Shown: positions 1-8,504, numbered from the stretch's first letter. The stretch is 64,000 bases of DNA from Halolamina pelagica (GCF_900115675.1 NZ_FOXI01000006.1:1-64000), one strand, 5' to 3'. Notes: generated by a model not told the origin, from the sequence alone. Translations and numbers: made by a program.

Positions 1-109
1 TAGTAATAGTTTCAGCAACGTGCAGCCGACGACGGCAGAAACATGGCTGCAAGCCTTCGCCGTCTGGTGGAATTCGCTTAACTAAACACGATGGTTCGGG
101 CCGACCACG

Positions 110-119
110 TTTTTAACCC
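110..119 (+). promoter_or_regulatory. TATA-like box of the glycosyltransferase gene
   Basis: A T-rich TTTTTAACCC stretch lies 22-31 bases before the ATG at 141 in otherwise GC-rich DNA. This spacing fits a haloarchaeal promoter giving a leaderless or nearly leaderless transcript. Bases 1-100 before it are AT-richer and contain no gene I can support. Confidence 0.5.
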
Positions 120-140
120 TCGGCCGGATGAAGGGGGAGT

Positions 141-1064
141 ATGGACCTCTCGGTCGTGGTTCCGACGCTCAACGGTCGGGACCGGCTCGCGGCCAGCCTC
201 GACTCGCTGGCCTCGCGTGCGCCCGGCGCGGAGGTGGTGGTCGTCAACGGCCCCTCCGCCGACGGCACCACCGGGATGGTGCGGGAACGCACCGACGTGG
301 ACGTGCTAGTGGAAGTCGCCGACCGCTGCATCAACGTCGCCCGGAACGCGGGCATCGCCGCCTCCAGCGGCGACGCCATCGCCCTGCTGGGGTTCGACCT
401 CACCATCGCCGAGGGGTGGGTCGACGCCATCCGGGACGGGCTCGCGGCCGCCAGCGCGGTCACTGGCCCCGTCAGCCACGGCGACGACGGCGAGAACGGC
501 GGGGGCGACCTCGAACGCCGACGGATCGCGGGGCGGGACGTGCGCTACTTCAACGGCGACAACGTCGCGTTCCGGACCGCGACGCTGCGGGAGACGCTCG
601 ACGGGTTCGACGAGTACCTCCGGACCGGCGGCGCCCGCGACGCCGCCCACCGCCTCGCCGGCGCGGGCTACCAGGTCGCGTGGCGCGACGGGATGACGAC
701 GAACCGGGAGGCCGACGAGCACGACGGCCCCGGCCCCCACGGGCCGGACGAGCAGCACCGGAACTGGAAGTACCGGTCGCTCAGCTACCGGCTGACCAAG
801 AACTACGGCCCCCGGCCGACCGTCGCGCGGCGCACGCTCGCACACGCCACGGGCGACGCCGCCGACGCCGCACGGGCGGTCCTCCGCGGCGAGGGGAGCC
901 CGTCAGCGTGGTTCGGCAACGGCCGGGAGGTGATCAGCGGGATCCTGCGGGGCAGCGCCGACGGCCTGGTCGCTCGCGCCCGCGACCGGAGCGAGACGCG
1001 CAACCCGTACGGGCTCGCGGTCGAGAAGCAGCGCGCGGTGGCGACGTACGACCGGCGGGAGTGA
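141..1064 (+). CDS. Family 2 glycosyltransferase
   Basis: A GT-A fold glycosyltransferase of 307 residues that would transfer a sugar from a nucleotide or lipid carrier to an unknown acceptor. The N-terminus VVVPTLNGRDRL (residues 5-16) is the typical first beta strand and nucleotide-binding segment of family GT2. The usual acidic DxD-type motif appears only as LLGFDL (residues 82-87), so metal binding may rest on a single Asp. The last ~100 residues are basic-acidic mixed and have no membrane segment, so the protein is probably cytosolic or membrane-peripheral. The ATG at 141 follows a TATA-like box at leaderless spacing. It stands alone, convergent with the next gene. The family call is good; substrate unknown. 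Confidence 0.8.
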   Translation: MDLSVVVPTLNGRDRLAASLDSLASRAPGAEVVVVNGPSADGTTGMVRERTDVDVLVEVADRCINVARNAGIAASSGDAIALLGFDLTIAEGWVDAIRDGLAAASAVTGPVSHGDDGENGGGDLERRRIAGRDVRYFNGDNVAFRTATLRETLDGFDEYLRTGGARDAAHRLAGAGYQVAWRDGMTTNREADEHDGPGPHGPDEQHRNWKYRSLSYRLTKNYGPRPTVARRTLAHATGDAADAARAVLRGEGSPSAWFGNGREVISGILRGSADGLVARARDRSETRNPYGLAVEKQRAVATYDRRE

Positions 1065-1158
1065 TCGTCGGAAGCCGGCGTACCGGCGTCGCCCCGCGCT
1101 CCAGCGTGGAACTGGGGTCGACAGCGGCGCCAGCACCGATAGCTGCTCGCCGACGGCG

Positions 1159-1980
1159 TCAGCGGTCCGGCAGGAGCCCCGGCACCACCCGCGCGGGGTT
1201 CTTCGTGAACGCGCGGCGCATCGCGTCCTCCGACACGTCGAGGGTGAGGATCTCCATGACGCCCACGTTGGGGTGGACCGACGGCGCCCCGCTGCCGAAC
1301 AGGATCCGGTCGGGGTGTTCGAGCAGGCCCCGTTCCAGCACGTCCCGGTCGGGCACGTACGCGGTGTCGAGGTAGAGGTCGTCGTGGGTCTCCAGCAGCG
1401 AGAGGGCCGCGTCCATCAGGTTCTCGTTCAGCGGGTAGCCGCCGAAGGAGGTCAGCACGACCGGGAACCCCCGGCCGAGCAGCGTGTCGGCGACCGCGCG
1501 GGGCGGGCAGTTCTCGCCGGCGTGGACGAGCACGGGGTCGCCGACGGCGGCGAGTTCGTCGATCACCGCCGCCGTCGGCAGGCCGTCGTGAGCCGGGGCG
1601 AGCGTGAACCCGTGGTAGCGGTCGTCGTAGGCGTACTGCTCCACGTCGCCGGCGGTGGTGTGGTGGGACTTCGCCCGTTTGACGGGGTTGACGAGCGGCC
1701 CGACGACCCGGCTGATGCGCCGGGGGCCGCCGAGGCGGGCGAACGGCAGCAGCGGGCGGTCGACGCTCAGGCGGGCGACCGCGTTGTTCGCCCGGAGGTA
1801 GCCCTCGCCCCTCGGGGTGCGCCCGGGCGAGACCGCCGCGCGCTCGACGCCGGCCTGGTGCATCTCCCGCTCCAGGCGCTCGGGAGAGACCTGCCGGCCC
1901 CGGACTGCGACGGCCTCCTCGTCCGGATCGAGTCGCGTGTGCACGTCGACGACCCGGAAGCCGTGCTCCAACTCCAGCAT
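1159..1980 (-). CDS. Amidohydrolase-2-like TIM-barrel protein, metal ligands altered
   Basis: A 273-residue protein with the layout of the amidohydrolase_2/TatD-like metal-dependent hydrolases: an early strand VVDVHTRLD (residues 10-18), a central VLVHAGE (150-156) and a late ILFGSGAPSVHP (226-237). In active relatives the first motif is DxHxH and the last is GSD. Here the second His is Arg16 and the Asp is Gly231, so two normal metal ligands are missing; H14 and H153 remain. The start at 1980 was chosen because the homologous first strand begins directly after it; an in-frame extension upstream runs into the promoter of the divergent phosphoribosyltransferase gene. It may be a non-catalytic or differently metallated member. 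No operon partner. Confidence 0.7.
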   Translation of the reverse strand: MLELEHGFRVVDVHTRLDPDEEAVAVRGRQVSPERLEREMHQAGVERAAVSPGRTPRGEGYLRANNAVARLSVDRPLLPFARLGGPRRISRVVGPLVNPVKRAKSHHTTAGDVEQYAYDDRYHGFTLAPAHDGLPTAAVIDELAAVGDPVLVHAGENCPPRAVADTLLGRGFPVVLTSFGGYPLNENLMDAALSLLETHDDLYLDTAYVPDRDVLERGLLEHPDRILFGSGAPSVHPNVGVMEILTLDVSEDAMRRAFTKNPARVVPGLLPDR

Positions 1981-2086
1981 CCGTTTGCCTGTTCCGTCGA
2001 TGACGCAAAAAGGGCGGGGTCGGGCGGCGCACCGCCACGTCCGGGGTTCTGAACCCTTAACTGCCGCCCGCCCGAGATTGCGACCG

Positions 2087-2797
2087 ATGAGCGACCTCCC
2101 CGAGGACTTCGACTGTACGGTCACCGACTGGGAGTACATATACGGGCTCTGCCGGGACGTGGCGGAGGAGGTACGCGAGGACGAGTTCGAACCGGACGTC
2201 GTCGTCGCGCTGGCCCGCGGGGGCTGGTTCGCGGGGCGGAGCCTCTGTGACTTCCTCGGCCTCGACGACCTCGCGAGCCTGAAGATGGAACACTACGTCG
2301 GCACCGCCGAGAAGTCCGACAGCGCCGAGGTCCGGTACCCGATGCCCGAGGGCAGCGTCGAGGGGAAGGACGTGCTGATCATCGACGACATCGCCGACAC
2401 CGGCGGCTCGATCGAGCGCGCCGACGAGTACGTCCGGGACCGCAACCCCGGGACCGTTCGGACCGCGACGCTGCAGCTGCTGGGCACCTCCGAGTTCGAA
2501 CCGGACTACGTCGGGGAGTACCTCTCGGAGTGGACGTGGATGGTCTACCCGTGGAACTTCATCGAGGACATGGTGGACCTGATCTCCGGCGCCATGGCCC
2601 AGGAGGACGGCGGCGAACTGTTCGACGAGGAGGACATCCGTGGCCTGCTCTCGGAGCACCACGGGATCAACCGCATCGAGATGGAGATCGCCCAGCCCGA
2701 CCGGCTGGAGGAGGTGCTCGAGGAGATGGTCCACCGCGGCTACCTCGACCGCGAGGGCGACGCCTGGCGGCTAGTCTCTGAGGACGGCGACGCCTGA
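2087..2797 (+). CDS. Purine-type phosphoribosyltransferase with C-terminal winged-helix region
   Basis: A 236-residue type I phosphoribosyltransferase. The PRPP-binding loop is VLIIDDIADTGGS, with the acidic pair at D100-D101, and an upstream VVALARGGWFAGR forms the substrate-side loop seen in hypoxanthine/xanthine-guanine enzymes. After about residue 165 the chain changes to an acidic helical segment ending in EEVLEEMVHRGYLDREGDAWRL, which looks like a winged-helix DNA-binding tail. The protein may therefore be a regulator sensing PRPP or a salvage enzyme with an added domain. The ATG at 2087 follows CCCTTAACTG about 25-30 bases upstream, fitting a leaderless start. Exact base specificity cannot be told. 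Confidence 0.8.
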   Translation: MSDLPEDFDCTVTDWEYIYGLCRDVAEEVREDEFEPDVVVALARGGWFAGRSLCDFLGLDDLASLKMEHYVGTAEKSDSAEVRYPMPEGSVEGKDVLIIDDIADTGGSIERADEYVRDRNPGTVRTATLQLLGTSEFEPDYVGEYLSEWTWMVYPWNFIEDMVDLISGAMAQEDGGELFDEEDIRGLLSEHHGINRIEMEIAQPDRLEEVLEEMVHRGYLDREGDAWRLVSEDGDA

Positions 2798-2840
2798 GCC
2801 CCCGAAAGCGTCTTTTCGCCCCGTGCCCGAGCCTCGGGTA

Positions 2841-3566
2841 ATGAGTCGACTCCGCTTCGCGCTGCTGCACGCGGCCCACGGCGACGAGAACACCAGCCGG
2901 AACTTCCGGCGCGAGCTCGACGCCGACCTCGCAGAGTTCGACGTGACCGACGGCGAACTCCCCGCCGACTACGGGTTCGACGGCGTCGTCGTCACGGGCT
3001 CCCGCGCCTCGGTCTACTGGGACGAGGCGTGGATCCCGCCGCTGGTCGACTGGGTCGCCGAGGCCCACGAACGCGACATCCCGATCCTGGGCGTCTGTTA
3101 CGGCCACCAGGTGCTCGCGGAGGCGCTGGGCGGCCGCGTCGCCGGGATGGACGGTTTCGAGATCGGCTACAACGAGATCGAGCGCCGACCCGAGGCCGAC
3201 GACGACGAACTGCTCGACGGGCTCGGCGACTCGTTCCTCGCCTTCACCACCCACGGCGACACCGTGGTCGACCTGCCGGCCGAGGCGGAACTGCTCGCGG
3301 AGAACGAACACGGCGTCCACGCGTTCCGGGCGGGGCACGCCTGGGGCGTGCAGTTCCACCCCGAGTACGACATCGAGACCGCCCGCGAAGTGACCGACGG
3401 GAAGCGCGACCAACTGAGCGACCAGCGCGTCGACGCCGTCCTCGACGACATCACCCCCGCCAACTACGAGGCCGCCTGCGAGGCCAAGCGGCTGTTCGAG
3501 AACTTCACGCGCTACGCCGCGGAAGTCGCCGCGGCGGGCGCCGACGCCGGCGAAGCCAGCGCGTAG
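2841..3566 (+). CDS. Class I glutamine amidotransferase-like protein
   Basis: A 241-residue stand-alone class I glutamine amidotransferase (GuaA-like N-terminal type). The catalytic triad is complete: nucleophile Cys86 in ILGVCYGHQ, and His173/Glu175 in GVQFHPEYD. No synthase domain is fused, so it either hydrolyses gamma-glutamyl compounds by itself or works with an unlinked partner. The start at ATG 2841 is used; an upstream in-frame start at 2823 would add only six residues and lies in promoter-like DNA. It is 43 bases downstream of the phosphoribosyltransferase, in the same direction, so purine-linked co-expression is possible but not shown. Confidence 0.85.
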   Translation: MSRLRFALLHAAHGDENTSRNFRRELDADLAEFDVTDGELPADYGFDGVVVTGSRASVYWDEAWIPPLVDWVAEAHERDIPILGVCYGHQVLAEALGGRVAGMDGFEIGYNEIERRPEADDDELLDGLGDSFLAFTTHGDTVVDLPAEAELLAENEHGVHAFRAGHAWGVQFHPEYDIETAREVTDGKRDQLSDQRVDAVLDDITPANYEAACEAKRLFENFTRYAAEVAAAGADAGEASA

Positions 3567-3616
3567 CGTTCCCGGGATAGCGAACTCCTTTTGCCCCCTT
3601 GCATACGAGTACCACC

Positions 3617-4780
3617 ATGCTCGACTACGTCGGACTGGAGGGCGACCTCGACGAGGAGGAGCGGCTGATCCGGGACACCGCGCGCCGCTTCGTCGAGGAG
3701 GAAGTGCGGGACGACATCGGCCAGCACTGGATCGACGGCACGTTCCCGACCGACCTCGTCTCCGAGATGGGCGACCTCGGCTTCTACGCGCCCAACCTCG
3801 AGGGGTACGGCTCGCCGAACGTTTCCGAGACGGCCTACGGCCTGCTGATGCAGGAACTGGAGGCGTGTGACTCGGGCCTGCGCTCGATGGCCTCCGTGCA
3901 GGGCGCGCTGGTGATGTACCCCATCCACGCCTTCGGCAGCGAGGAACAGAAGGAGCGCTGGCTGCCGGATCTGGGCGCCGGCGACGCCGTCGGCTGTTTC
4001 GGCCTCACGGAGCCCGAACACGGCTCGAACCCGTCCGCGATGGAGACCCGGGCGGAGAAGGACGGCGACGAGTACGTGCTCAACGGCTCGAAGACGTGGA
4101 TCACCAACTCCCCCATCGCCGACGTGGCGGTCGTCTGGGCGAAGGACCGCTCGACCGACGGCGACCCCGTCCGCGGGTTCCTCGTCGAGACGGACCGCGA
4201 CGGCGTGACGACCAACGAGATCGACGAGAAGCTCTCGCTGCGGGCGTCGGTCACCGGCGAGGTCAGCCTGCAGGACGCCCGCGTGCCGGAGGACGCCGTG
4301 CTGCCGGGCGTCGAGGGGATGAAGGGGCCGCTCTCCTGTCTCACCCAGGCGCGCTACGGGATCGCGTGGGGCGCCGTCGGCGCCGCGCGGGACTGCTTCG
4401 AGACCGCCCGCCAGTACGCCACCGACCGCGAGCAGTTCGGCGGGCCGATCGGGCGGTTCCAGCTCCAACAGCAGAAGCTGGCGGAGATGGCGACCCAGAT
4501 CACCACCGCCCAGCTGCTGGCCTACCGCCTCGCCGAGCTGAAGGAGCGCGGCGACCTCCGGCCCCAGCACGTCTCGATGGCCAAGCGCAACAACGTCCGG
4601 ATGGCCCGCGAACAGGCGCCGGTCGCCCGGGAGATGCTCGGCGGCAACGGCATCGTCGCCGACCACTCGCCGATGCGCCACATGGCGAACCTGGAGACGG
4701 TGTACACCTACGAGGGCACCCACGACATCCACACGCTGATCCTGGGCGAGGATCTGACGGGTATCGCGGCCTTCGAGTAG
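3617..4780 (+). CDS. Acyl-CoA dehydrogenase, glutaryl-CoA dehydrogenase-like
   Basis: A 387-residue FAD-dependent acyl-CoA dehydrogenase. Sequence features fit the glutaryl-CoA branch: the early LRSMASVQGALVM carries the arginine characteristic of that group, CFGLTEPEHGSNP is the FAD/substrate signature, and the catalytic base Glu366 lies in YEGTHDIH near the C-terminus followed by LILGEDLTGIAAF. It would oxidise an acyl-CoA and pass electrons to an electron-transfer flavoprotein, with or without decarboxylation. ATG 3617 is preferred over a TTG six codons upstream. No neighbouring degradation genes are present, so the in vivo substrate is uncertain. Confidence 0.9.
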   Translation: MLDYVGLEGDLDEEERLIRDTARRFVEEEVRDDIGQHWIDGTFPTDLVSEMGDLGFYAPNLEGYGSPNVSETAYGLLMQELEACDSGLRSMASVQGALVMYPIHAFGSEEQKERWLPDLGAGDAVGCFGLTEPEHGSNPSAMETRAEKDGDEYVLNGSKTWITNSPIADVAVVWAKDRSTDGDPVRGFLVETDRDGVTTNEIDEKLSLRASVTGEVSLQDARVPEDAVLPGVEGMKGPLSCLTQARYGIAWGAVGAARDCFETARQYATDREQFGGPIGRFQLQQQKLAEMATQITTAQLLAYRLAELKERGDLRPQHVSMAKRNNVRMAREQAPVAREMLGGNGIVADHSPMRHMANLETVYTYEGTHDIHTLILGEDLTGIAAFE

Positions 4781-4786
4781 GTACGT

Positions 4787-4792
4787 TTTTTA
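4787..4792 (+). terminator. T-tract terminator after the acyl-CoA dehydrogenase gene
   Basis: A run of six T lies seven bases after the stop codon in GC-rich surroundings, as expected for archaeal transcription termination. No strong hairpin precedes it. Confidence 0.4.
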
Positions 4793-4885
4793 CGCAGTTC
4801 TCCCACGTCCCGTTCGTCTTCTCCCGGCCGTAGCTGCAGCACCGCGCTGGGCTCGGCCGGCCGTCGCCCGTCACGCGACGCCACC

Positions 4886-5851
4886 ATGCACGACGAGATC
4901 CACGACGCGCTGTCGACCCACACCGACGAGTACGAGATCGTTCGCGAACGCCACCGCGTCCGCCCGCACGCCACCTACGAGGTCCGGTTCCGGGGCGAGC
5001 GCGCGGTCTGCAAGCTCGAAATTCACCCGGAAGCCGAACTCGGGCGCGAGGCCGCGGCGATGCGGTACGTCGACGCGGCGACGAGCATCCCCGTCCCGGA
5101 ACTCCTCGCCGTCGGCGACGACCACTTCGTGGCGCGCTGGGACGACAGCGTCCCCCGCGCGACGCCGACGCGCGACGAGGCCCGCATCCGTGCGCTCGGA
5201 CGCGGGCTGGCGACGCTGCACGCTGACACGGCCGAGATCGGGTGGACCGGCCGCCTCGAACCGGCGAGTGTCGTCGACGATCCGACGGAACCGCCAGTCG
5301 AGACTGAGCCGCGCTGGAGCGACACCCTGATCGCACTGCTCGAACGGCGCGCCCGGTTCCTCGACGGCGTGGGCTACGGCGACCTCGCGCGGGAAGTGCT
5401 CGGGTGGGTGCGCGAAGACCGCGCGCTGTTCGACGCCGCGGGCGACGCGGTGCTGTGTCACGGCAACTACTTCGGGGAACATGTGGGGCTCGACACGGAC
5501 GGTGAGGTCGCCGCCGTCATCGACTTCGAACACGCACTCGCCGCGCCGGCGGAGTGGGACTACCTCCGGACCGTCCTCCCGGTGTTCGGCCCCGGGGCCG
5601 ACCACGACGTGCCGGAGGCGGTGTTCCGCGAGGCGTACGAGTCGGTCCGGCCGCTCCCGACGGGATTCGATCGGTGCCGCGAGGCGCTGACGCTCTGTAA
5701 CGGGCTCTCCTACCTCCGGTCGCTCCACCTCCAGCGCGGGGATCGGGACGCGCCCCACGCCGTCGCCCGCCGGGCGCGCCGCCTCGCCGCCTCGATCCGC
5801 GATCGGCTCGCCGCAGTACGAGACGAAAACCGCGGTCTAACCGATGCGTAA
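4886..5851 (+). CDS. Aminoglycoside-phosphotransferase-fold (APH) family protein, atypical catalytic loop
   Basis: A 321-residue protein of the APH/choline-kinase-like small-molecule kinase superfamily. The N-lobe holds VCKLEIHPEAELGREAAAMRY, which supplies the ATP-binding Lys and the helix Glu. The C-lobe holds VLCHGNYFGEHV (from about residue 189) and AVIDFEHALAAPAEWDY, the Asp of which would be the magnesium-binding DFG-like residue. The canonical catalytic loop is HGDxxxxN; here His192-Gly193 is followed by Asn194, and the later Asn is also missing. The protein may thus be a weak or inactive kinase, or bind a ligand only. It is preceded by a promoter-length gap and followed closely by a small gene. 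Substrate unknown; an antibiotic role is not implied. Confidence 0.7.
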   Translation: MHDEIHDALSTHTDEYEIVRERHRVRPHATYEVRFRGERAVCKLEIHPEAELGREAAAMRYVDAATSIPVPELLAVGDDHFVARWDDSVPRATPTRDEARIRALGRGLATLHADTAEIGWTGRLEPASVVDDPTEPPVETEPRWSDTLIALLERRARFLDGVGYGDLAREVLGWVREDRALFDAAGDAVLCHGNYFGEHVGLDTDGEVAAVIDFEHALAAPAEWDYLRTVLPVFGPGADHDVPEAVFREAYESVRPLPTGFDRCREALTLCNGLSYLRSLHLQRGDRDAPHAVARRARRLAASIRDRLAAVRDENRGLTDA

Positions 5852-5888
5852 CTATACCCGTCTGGACGAAAGAGAGTCGACAAGGCCG

Positions 5889-6242
5889 ATGGCCGACCCG
5901 AAACACGACGACGGTGCCCGCCTCGATCTCGGCGACGAGGAACAGTGGGTCCTCCACGCAGCCCTCCTGCAGTATCTCGGCGAACGGACGGACGAGAAGA
6001 CGGAGCCAACGGCCGACGACGGGGGGTTCACGGAGTCGTCGGCGGCCGAGCCGACCGTGGACGGGGACTGCACGGCCGCGCTCGACCTCCTCGACGCGCT
6101 CGAGAGCGACGACCCCCTCCGCCTCGACCGCGAGGCGCTGCTGCTCGTCCGGGAACTGCTCTCCGAGTACCTCGCGGGCGCGCCGCTGCGGGACCGCGCG
6201 ACCTGCCGGAGCGTGCTGGCGGCGGTTCGCGACGAGCTATAG
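5889..6242 (+). CDS. Conserved-looking hypothetical protein, 117 residues
   Basis: A small acidic, probably cytosolic protein with a helical N-terminal segment EEQWVLHAALLQYLGE, an acidic low-complexity middle and a helical C-terminal half rich in Leu and Arg. I do not recognise a named domain. The start at ATG 5889 is preferred because an AACTATACCC TATA-like stretch (about 5846-5855) sits at promoter distance; an alternative ATG at 5844 would overlap the previous gene by eight bases and add 15 residues. Its last six bases overlap the end of the convergent gene at 6237. Confidence 0.6.
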   Translation: MADPKHDDGARLDLGDEEQWVLHAALLQYLGERTDEKTEPTADDGGFTESSAAEPTVDGDCTAALDLLDALESDDPLRLDREALLLVRELLSEYLAGAPLRDRATCRSVLAAVRDEL

Positions 6243-6593
6243 CGACCCGCGGCTGACGAGTTTCCCCCACCAGGCCCGGCGGTTCGCGCCCCACTGATAG
6301 AGCCACTCGCGCAGGCGGTCGTAGCCCGGAACCCGCTCCAGCAGCCAGAACACCGCCACGAACAGCACGCTCGTTCGGACCAGCACGCCCTGGACGGCGG
6401 CGCCGGCGGAGTAGACCGCGTCGTCGGTCAGCAGGTGCGTCGACTCGCGCCAGTCCGCCGGCAGGCGAGCTTTCTGGTCGGGCGAGAGCGCCGAGAACGC
6501 GACCGGCTCCACGTCGCCGTAGCGCGCGCCGACGGCCGCACACCACGTACAGAACCCGCAGTCGTCGTCGTACACCAGCCGCGGCTTGGCCAT
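6237..6593 (-). CDS. DUF393-type thiol-disulfide oxidoreductase-like protein
   Basis: A 118-residue DUF393 (DCC family) protein. The N-terminus LVYDDDCGFCTWCAA contains the family DxxCxxC motif (Cys12, Cys15) plus a third Cys18; these proteins are thought to be thioredoxin-fold disulfide oxidoreductases. A hydrophobic stretch LVRTSVLFVAVFWLL near residue 75 may be membrane-associated, and the C-terminus WLYQWGANRRAWWGKL is typical of the family. The start at ATG 6593 begins immediately before the conserved motif. The gene ends tail-to-tail with the preceding one, sharing six bases (CTATAG contains both stop codons). Confidence 0.85.
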   Translation of the reverse strand: MAKPRLVYDDDCGFCTWCAAVGARYGDVEPVAFSALSPDQKARLPADWRESTHLLTDDAVYSAGAAVQGVLVRTSVLFVAVFWLLERVPGYDRLREWLYQWGANRRAWWGKLVSRGSL

Positions 6594-6722
6594 ACGGACA
6601 GTTGGGCGGCCACCGGTTTCGGTGTTGTGCCGGTCAGGGGGCGGTTGGGAGCCCGCAGTCACCCGCGGAACGGCCCGGTGCCCGGCCCGTTTAAGCCGCC
6701 GGCGCCCCAACGACCGGGTACG

Positions 6723-6881
6723 ATGCCCGCCACGAAGGAGGTCAAGTGTACGAGCGAGGACTGCGAGCTCGACATGTTCGAGAACCACTACACGTACGAC
6801 ATCGCCGACGACCACTCCGTCGCGGATCTCTCGTGTCCGCTGTGTGGGGGGACCGACTGTCTGGAGGAGATCGAGCTATGA
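6723..6881 (+). CDS. Small zinc-ribbon protein (52 residues)
   Basis: A 52-residue protein with two paired-cysteine knuckles, VKCTSEDCELDMF and LSCPLCGGTDC, i.e. a zinc ribbon of the kind common among haloarchaeal mini-proteins. It may bind nucleic acid or act as an adaptor. A TTTAAG box at about 6685-6690 lies at promoter distance from ATG 6723. Its TGA stop overlaps the ATG of the Hsp20 gene by four bases (ATGA), so the two are translationally coupled. Confidence 0.75.
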   Translation: MPATKEVKCTSEDCELDMFENHYTYDIADDHSVADLSCPLCGGTDCLEEIEL

Positions 6882-7363
6882 CGAAACTCGGCGACATCGG
6901 CGGCTCGGCCGTCGACGCGGTGATGGAGCGGGTCGGCCGCGGCGTGAGCCGCGTCCAGGAGCGCAAACCGCTGCCCTACGACCTGCTGGAGAGCGAGGAC
7001 GCCTACCTCGTCGTGTTCGACGCGCCGGGGGTCGAGCCCTCGGACGTGCAGGTCCGGTTCGTCGACGGGGAGGTACAGGTCCGGGCCGACCGGTTCCGCT
7101 CGTTCCACGAGGAGTTCGAGACGCGGTTCCCCGGCCGCGGGCTGGCGCTCTCGGGGCGGGCACGCCTCCCGCCGGACGCCGTCGTCGACGCCGACGGCGC
7201 CGACGCGACGCTCACCGAGAACGGGACGCTCGAGGTCCGCATCCCGAAGGAGGAAGACGCCACCGACGTGCCGCTCGACGCCGAGGGCGAGGACGAGTCC
7301 GACTCCGAGGAGGAGGCGGACACCGGGAGCGAGGACGCCGCGGACGCCGAGAGCGAGGAGTAA
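6878..7363 (+). CDS. Small heat-shock protein, Hsp20/alpha-crystallin family
   Basis: A 161-residue Hsp20 chaperone that would hold unfolding proteins in an ATP-independent way. The alpha-crystallin domain spans roughly residues 37-123 (YLVVFDAPGVEPSDVQVRF early, GTLEVRIPK late). It is followed by an acidic Glu/Asp/Ser tail of about 35 residues instead of the usual IxI-bearing extension. The start overlaps the stop of the zinc-ribbon gene by four bases, which fixes the start and argues for an operon of two. Confidence 0.9.
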   Translation: MTKLGDIGGSAVDAVMERVGRGVSRVQERKPLPYDLLESEDAYLVVFDAPGVEPSDVQVRFVDGEVQVRADRFRSFHEEFETRFPGRGLALSGRARLPPDAVVDADGADATLTENGTLEVRIPKEEDATDVPLDAEGEDESDSEEEADTGSEDAADAESEE

Positions 7364-7364
7364 G

Positions 7365-8504
7365 CTACAGCGACATCCCTTCTTCGACGGCGAACTCGGG
7401 TACGCCCTCGAACCGTCCGGGGGCGTACGCCTCGATCGGGTCACGCTCCCCGAGCACCTGCGCCGCGAGCACTTCGCCCGTCGCCGGCGCCCGGAGGAAC
7501 CCGTGGCCCTGCCAGCCGGTCGCGACGTGGAGGCCCGACTCCACTTCCCCCAGTAGCGGCTCGCCGTCGGGCGTCGCCGTCGCGATCCCCGCCCACGCGG
7601 CGTCGGCACCCGCGTCGTGGCCGGTCCGGTTCGCGACCGCATCGAGCGCGCCGTCGACGAACCAGTCGTCGCCGCCGGGCTCCCAGCCGTCCGGGTCGCA
7701 CTCCTCGGGCACGGTGCCGTCGCCCGCGAGCAGGCCCGCCGGGTGTGGGCGGAAGTAGACGCCGGCCTCGGTGTCGAGGACCATCGGCCCGTCGTAGTCC
7801 GCCCCGGAGACGAGCGCCTGCACGCGGTAGGGCTTGAGCGGGAGCTGGATGCCCGTCGGCGCCAGCACGCGCTTGGTCCAGCCGCCGGCGGCGACGACGA
7901 CGGCGTCGAAGCGCTCGCCGTCGACGCGCGGGCCGTCACCGCGGTGGGAGACGCTGGTTTCGACGCCCGTCCAGCAGTCGACGCCGGCGTCGCGCGCGCG
8001 ATCGGCCATCGCCGCGACGTACGCGCCCGGCCCGGGCGTCGCGTACGCCGCGCGCTCGGTCACGGCCGTGAGGCCGACGCCCCCGAGGTCGAGTTCGGGG
8101 AACCGGTCGGCGATCGCCTCGGGCTCGTGGCAGGCCACGTCGACGCCGTGCTCGCGGGCGGCGTCGGTCTGCTCGCGGAGCGCGGCTTGCTTCCCCCCGG
8201 CCTCGGCGTCGACGAGGGTGACCTGCGGCGTGGGGTGGACCGAGAACCGGTGGTCGCGGTCGCTCAGCCACTCGAAGCGGTCCAGCGCCCGGCTCGCGAT
8301 CTCGGCGCCGACCCCGTCAGTCGGGCGCGGGGCGAGCACCCCCGCCGCGCGGTGGGAGCTCCCCTCGATTCGGTCGCGGGGCCGGGTTCGGTCGTCGCCC
8401 AGCTCCTCGTCGCGTTCGTAGAGGCGCACGTCGGCGCCGCCCGCTGCGAGGTCGTGGGCGACCGTGACGCCGACCGCGCCGCCGCCGACGACGGCTACGC
8501 GCAT
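7365..8504 (-). CDS. FAD-dependent oxidoreductase of the D-amino-acid oxidase (DAO) family
   Basis: A 379-residue FAD enzyme. The dinucleotide-binding motif VVGGGAVGVTVAHDLA opens the protein, the adenine-binding acidic residue follows in RLYERDE, and a second FAD motif VVVAAGGWTKRVLA is in the middle. The C-terminal GWQGHGFLRAPATGEVLAAQV is typical of glycine oxidase/sarcosine oxidase-like DAO proteins. It likely oxidises the C-N bond of an amino acid or methylamine, using oxygen or an unseen acceptor. ATG 8504 starts directly at the first beta strand. The gene is convergent with hsp20, one base apart, and stands alone. Confidence 0.85.
   Translation of the reverse strand: MRVAVVGGGAVGVTVAHDLAAGGADVRLYERDEELGDDRTRPRDRIEGSSHRAAGVLAPRPTDGVGAEIASRALDRFEWLSDRDHRFSVHPTPQVTLVDAEAGGKQAALREQTDAAREHGVDVACHEPEAIADRFPELDLGGVGLTAVTERAAYATPGPGAYVAAMADRARDAGVDCWTGVETSVSHRGDGPRVDGERFDAVVVAAGGWTKRVLAPTGIQLPLKPYRVQALVSGADYDGPMVLDTEAGVYFRPHPAGLLAGDGTVPEECDPDGWEPGGDDWFVDGALDAVANRTGHDAGADAAWAGIATATPDGEPLLGEVESGLHVATGWQGHGFLRAPATGEVLAAQVLGERDPIEAYAPGRFEGVPEFAVEEGMSL

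Noticed and set aside
1-90. AT-rich start of the window as the end of an upstream gene
   Set aside because: Only stop codons and promoter-like bases are visible; nothing can be assigned.
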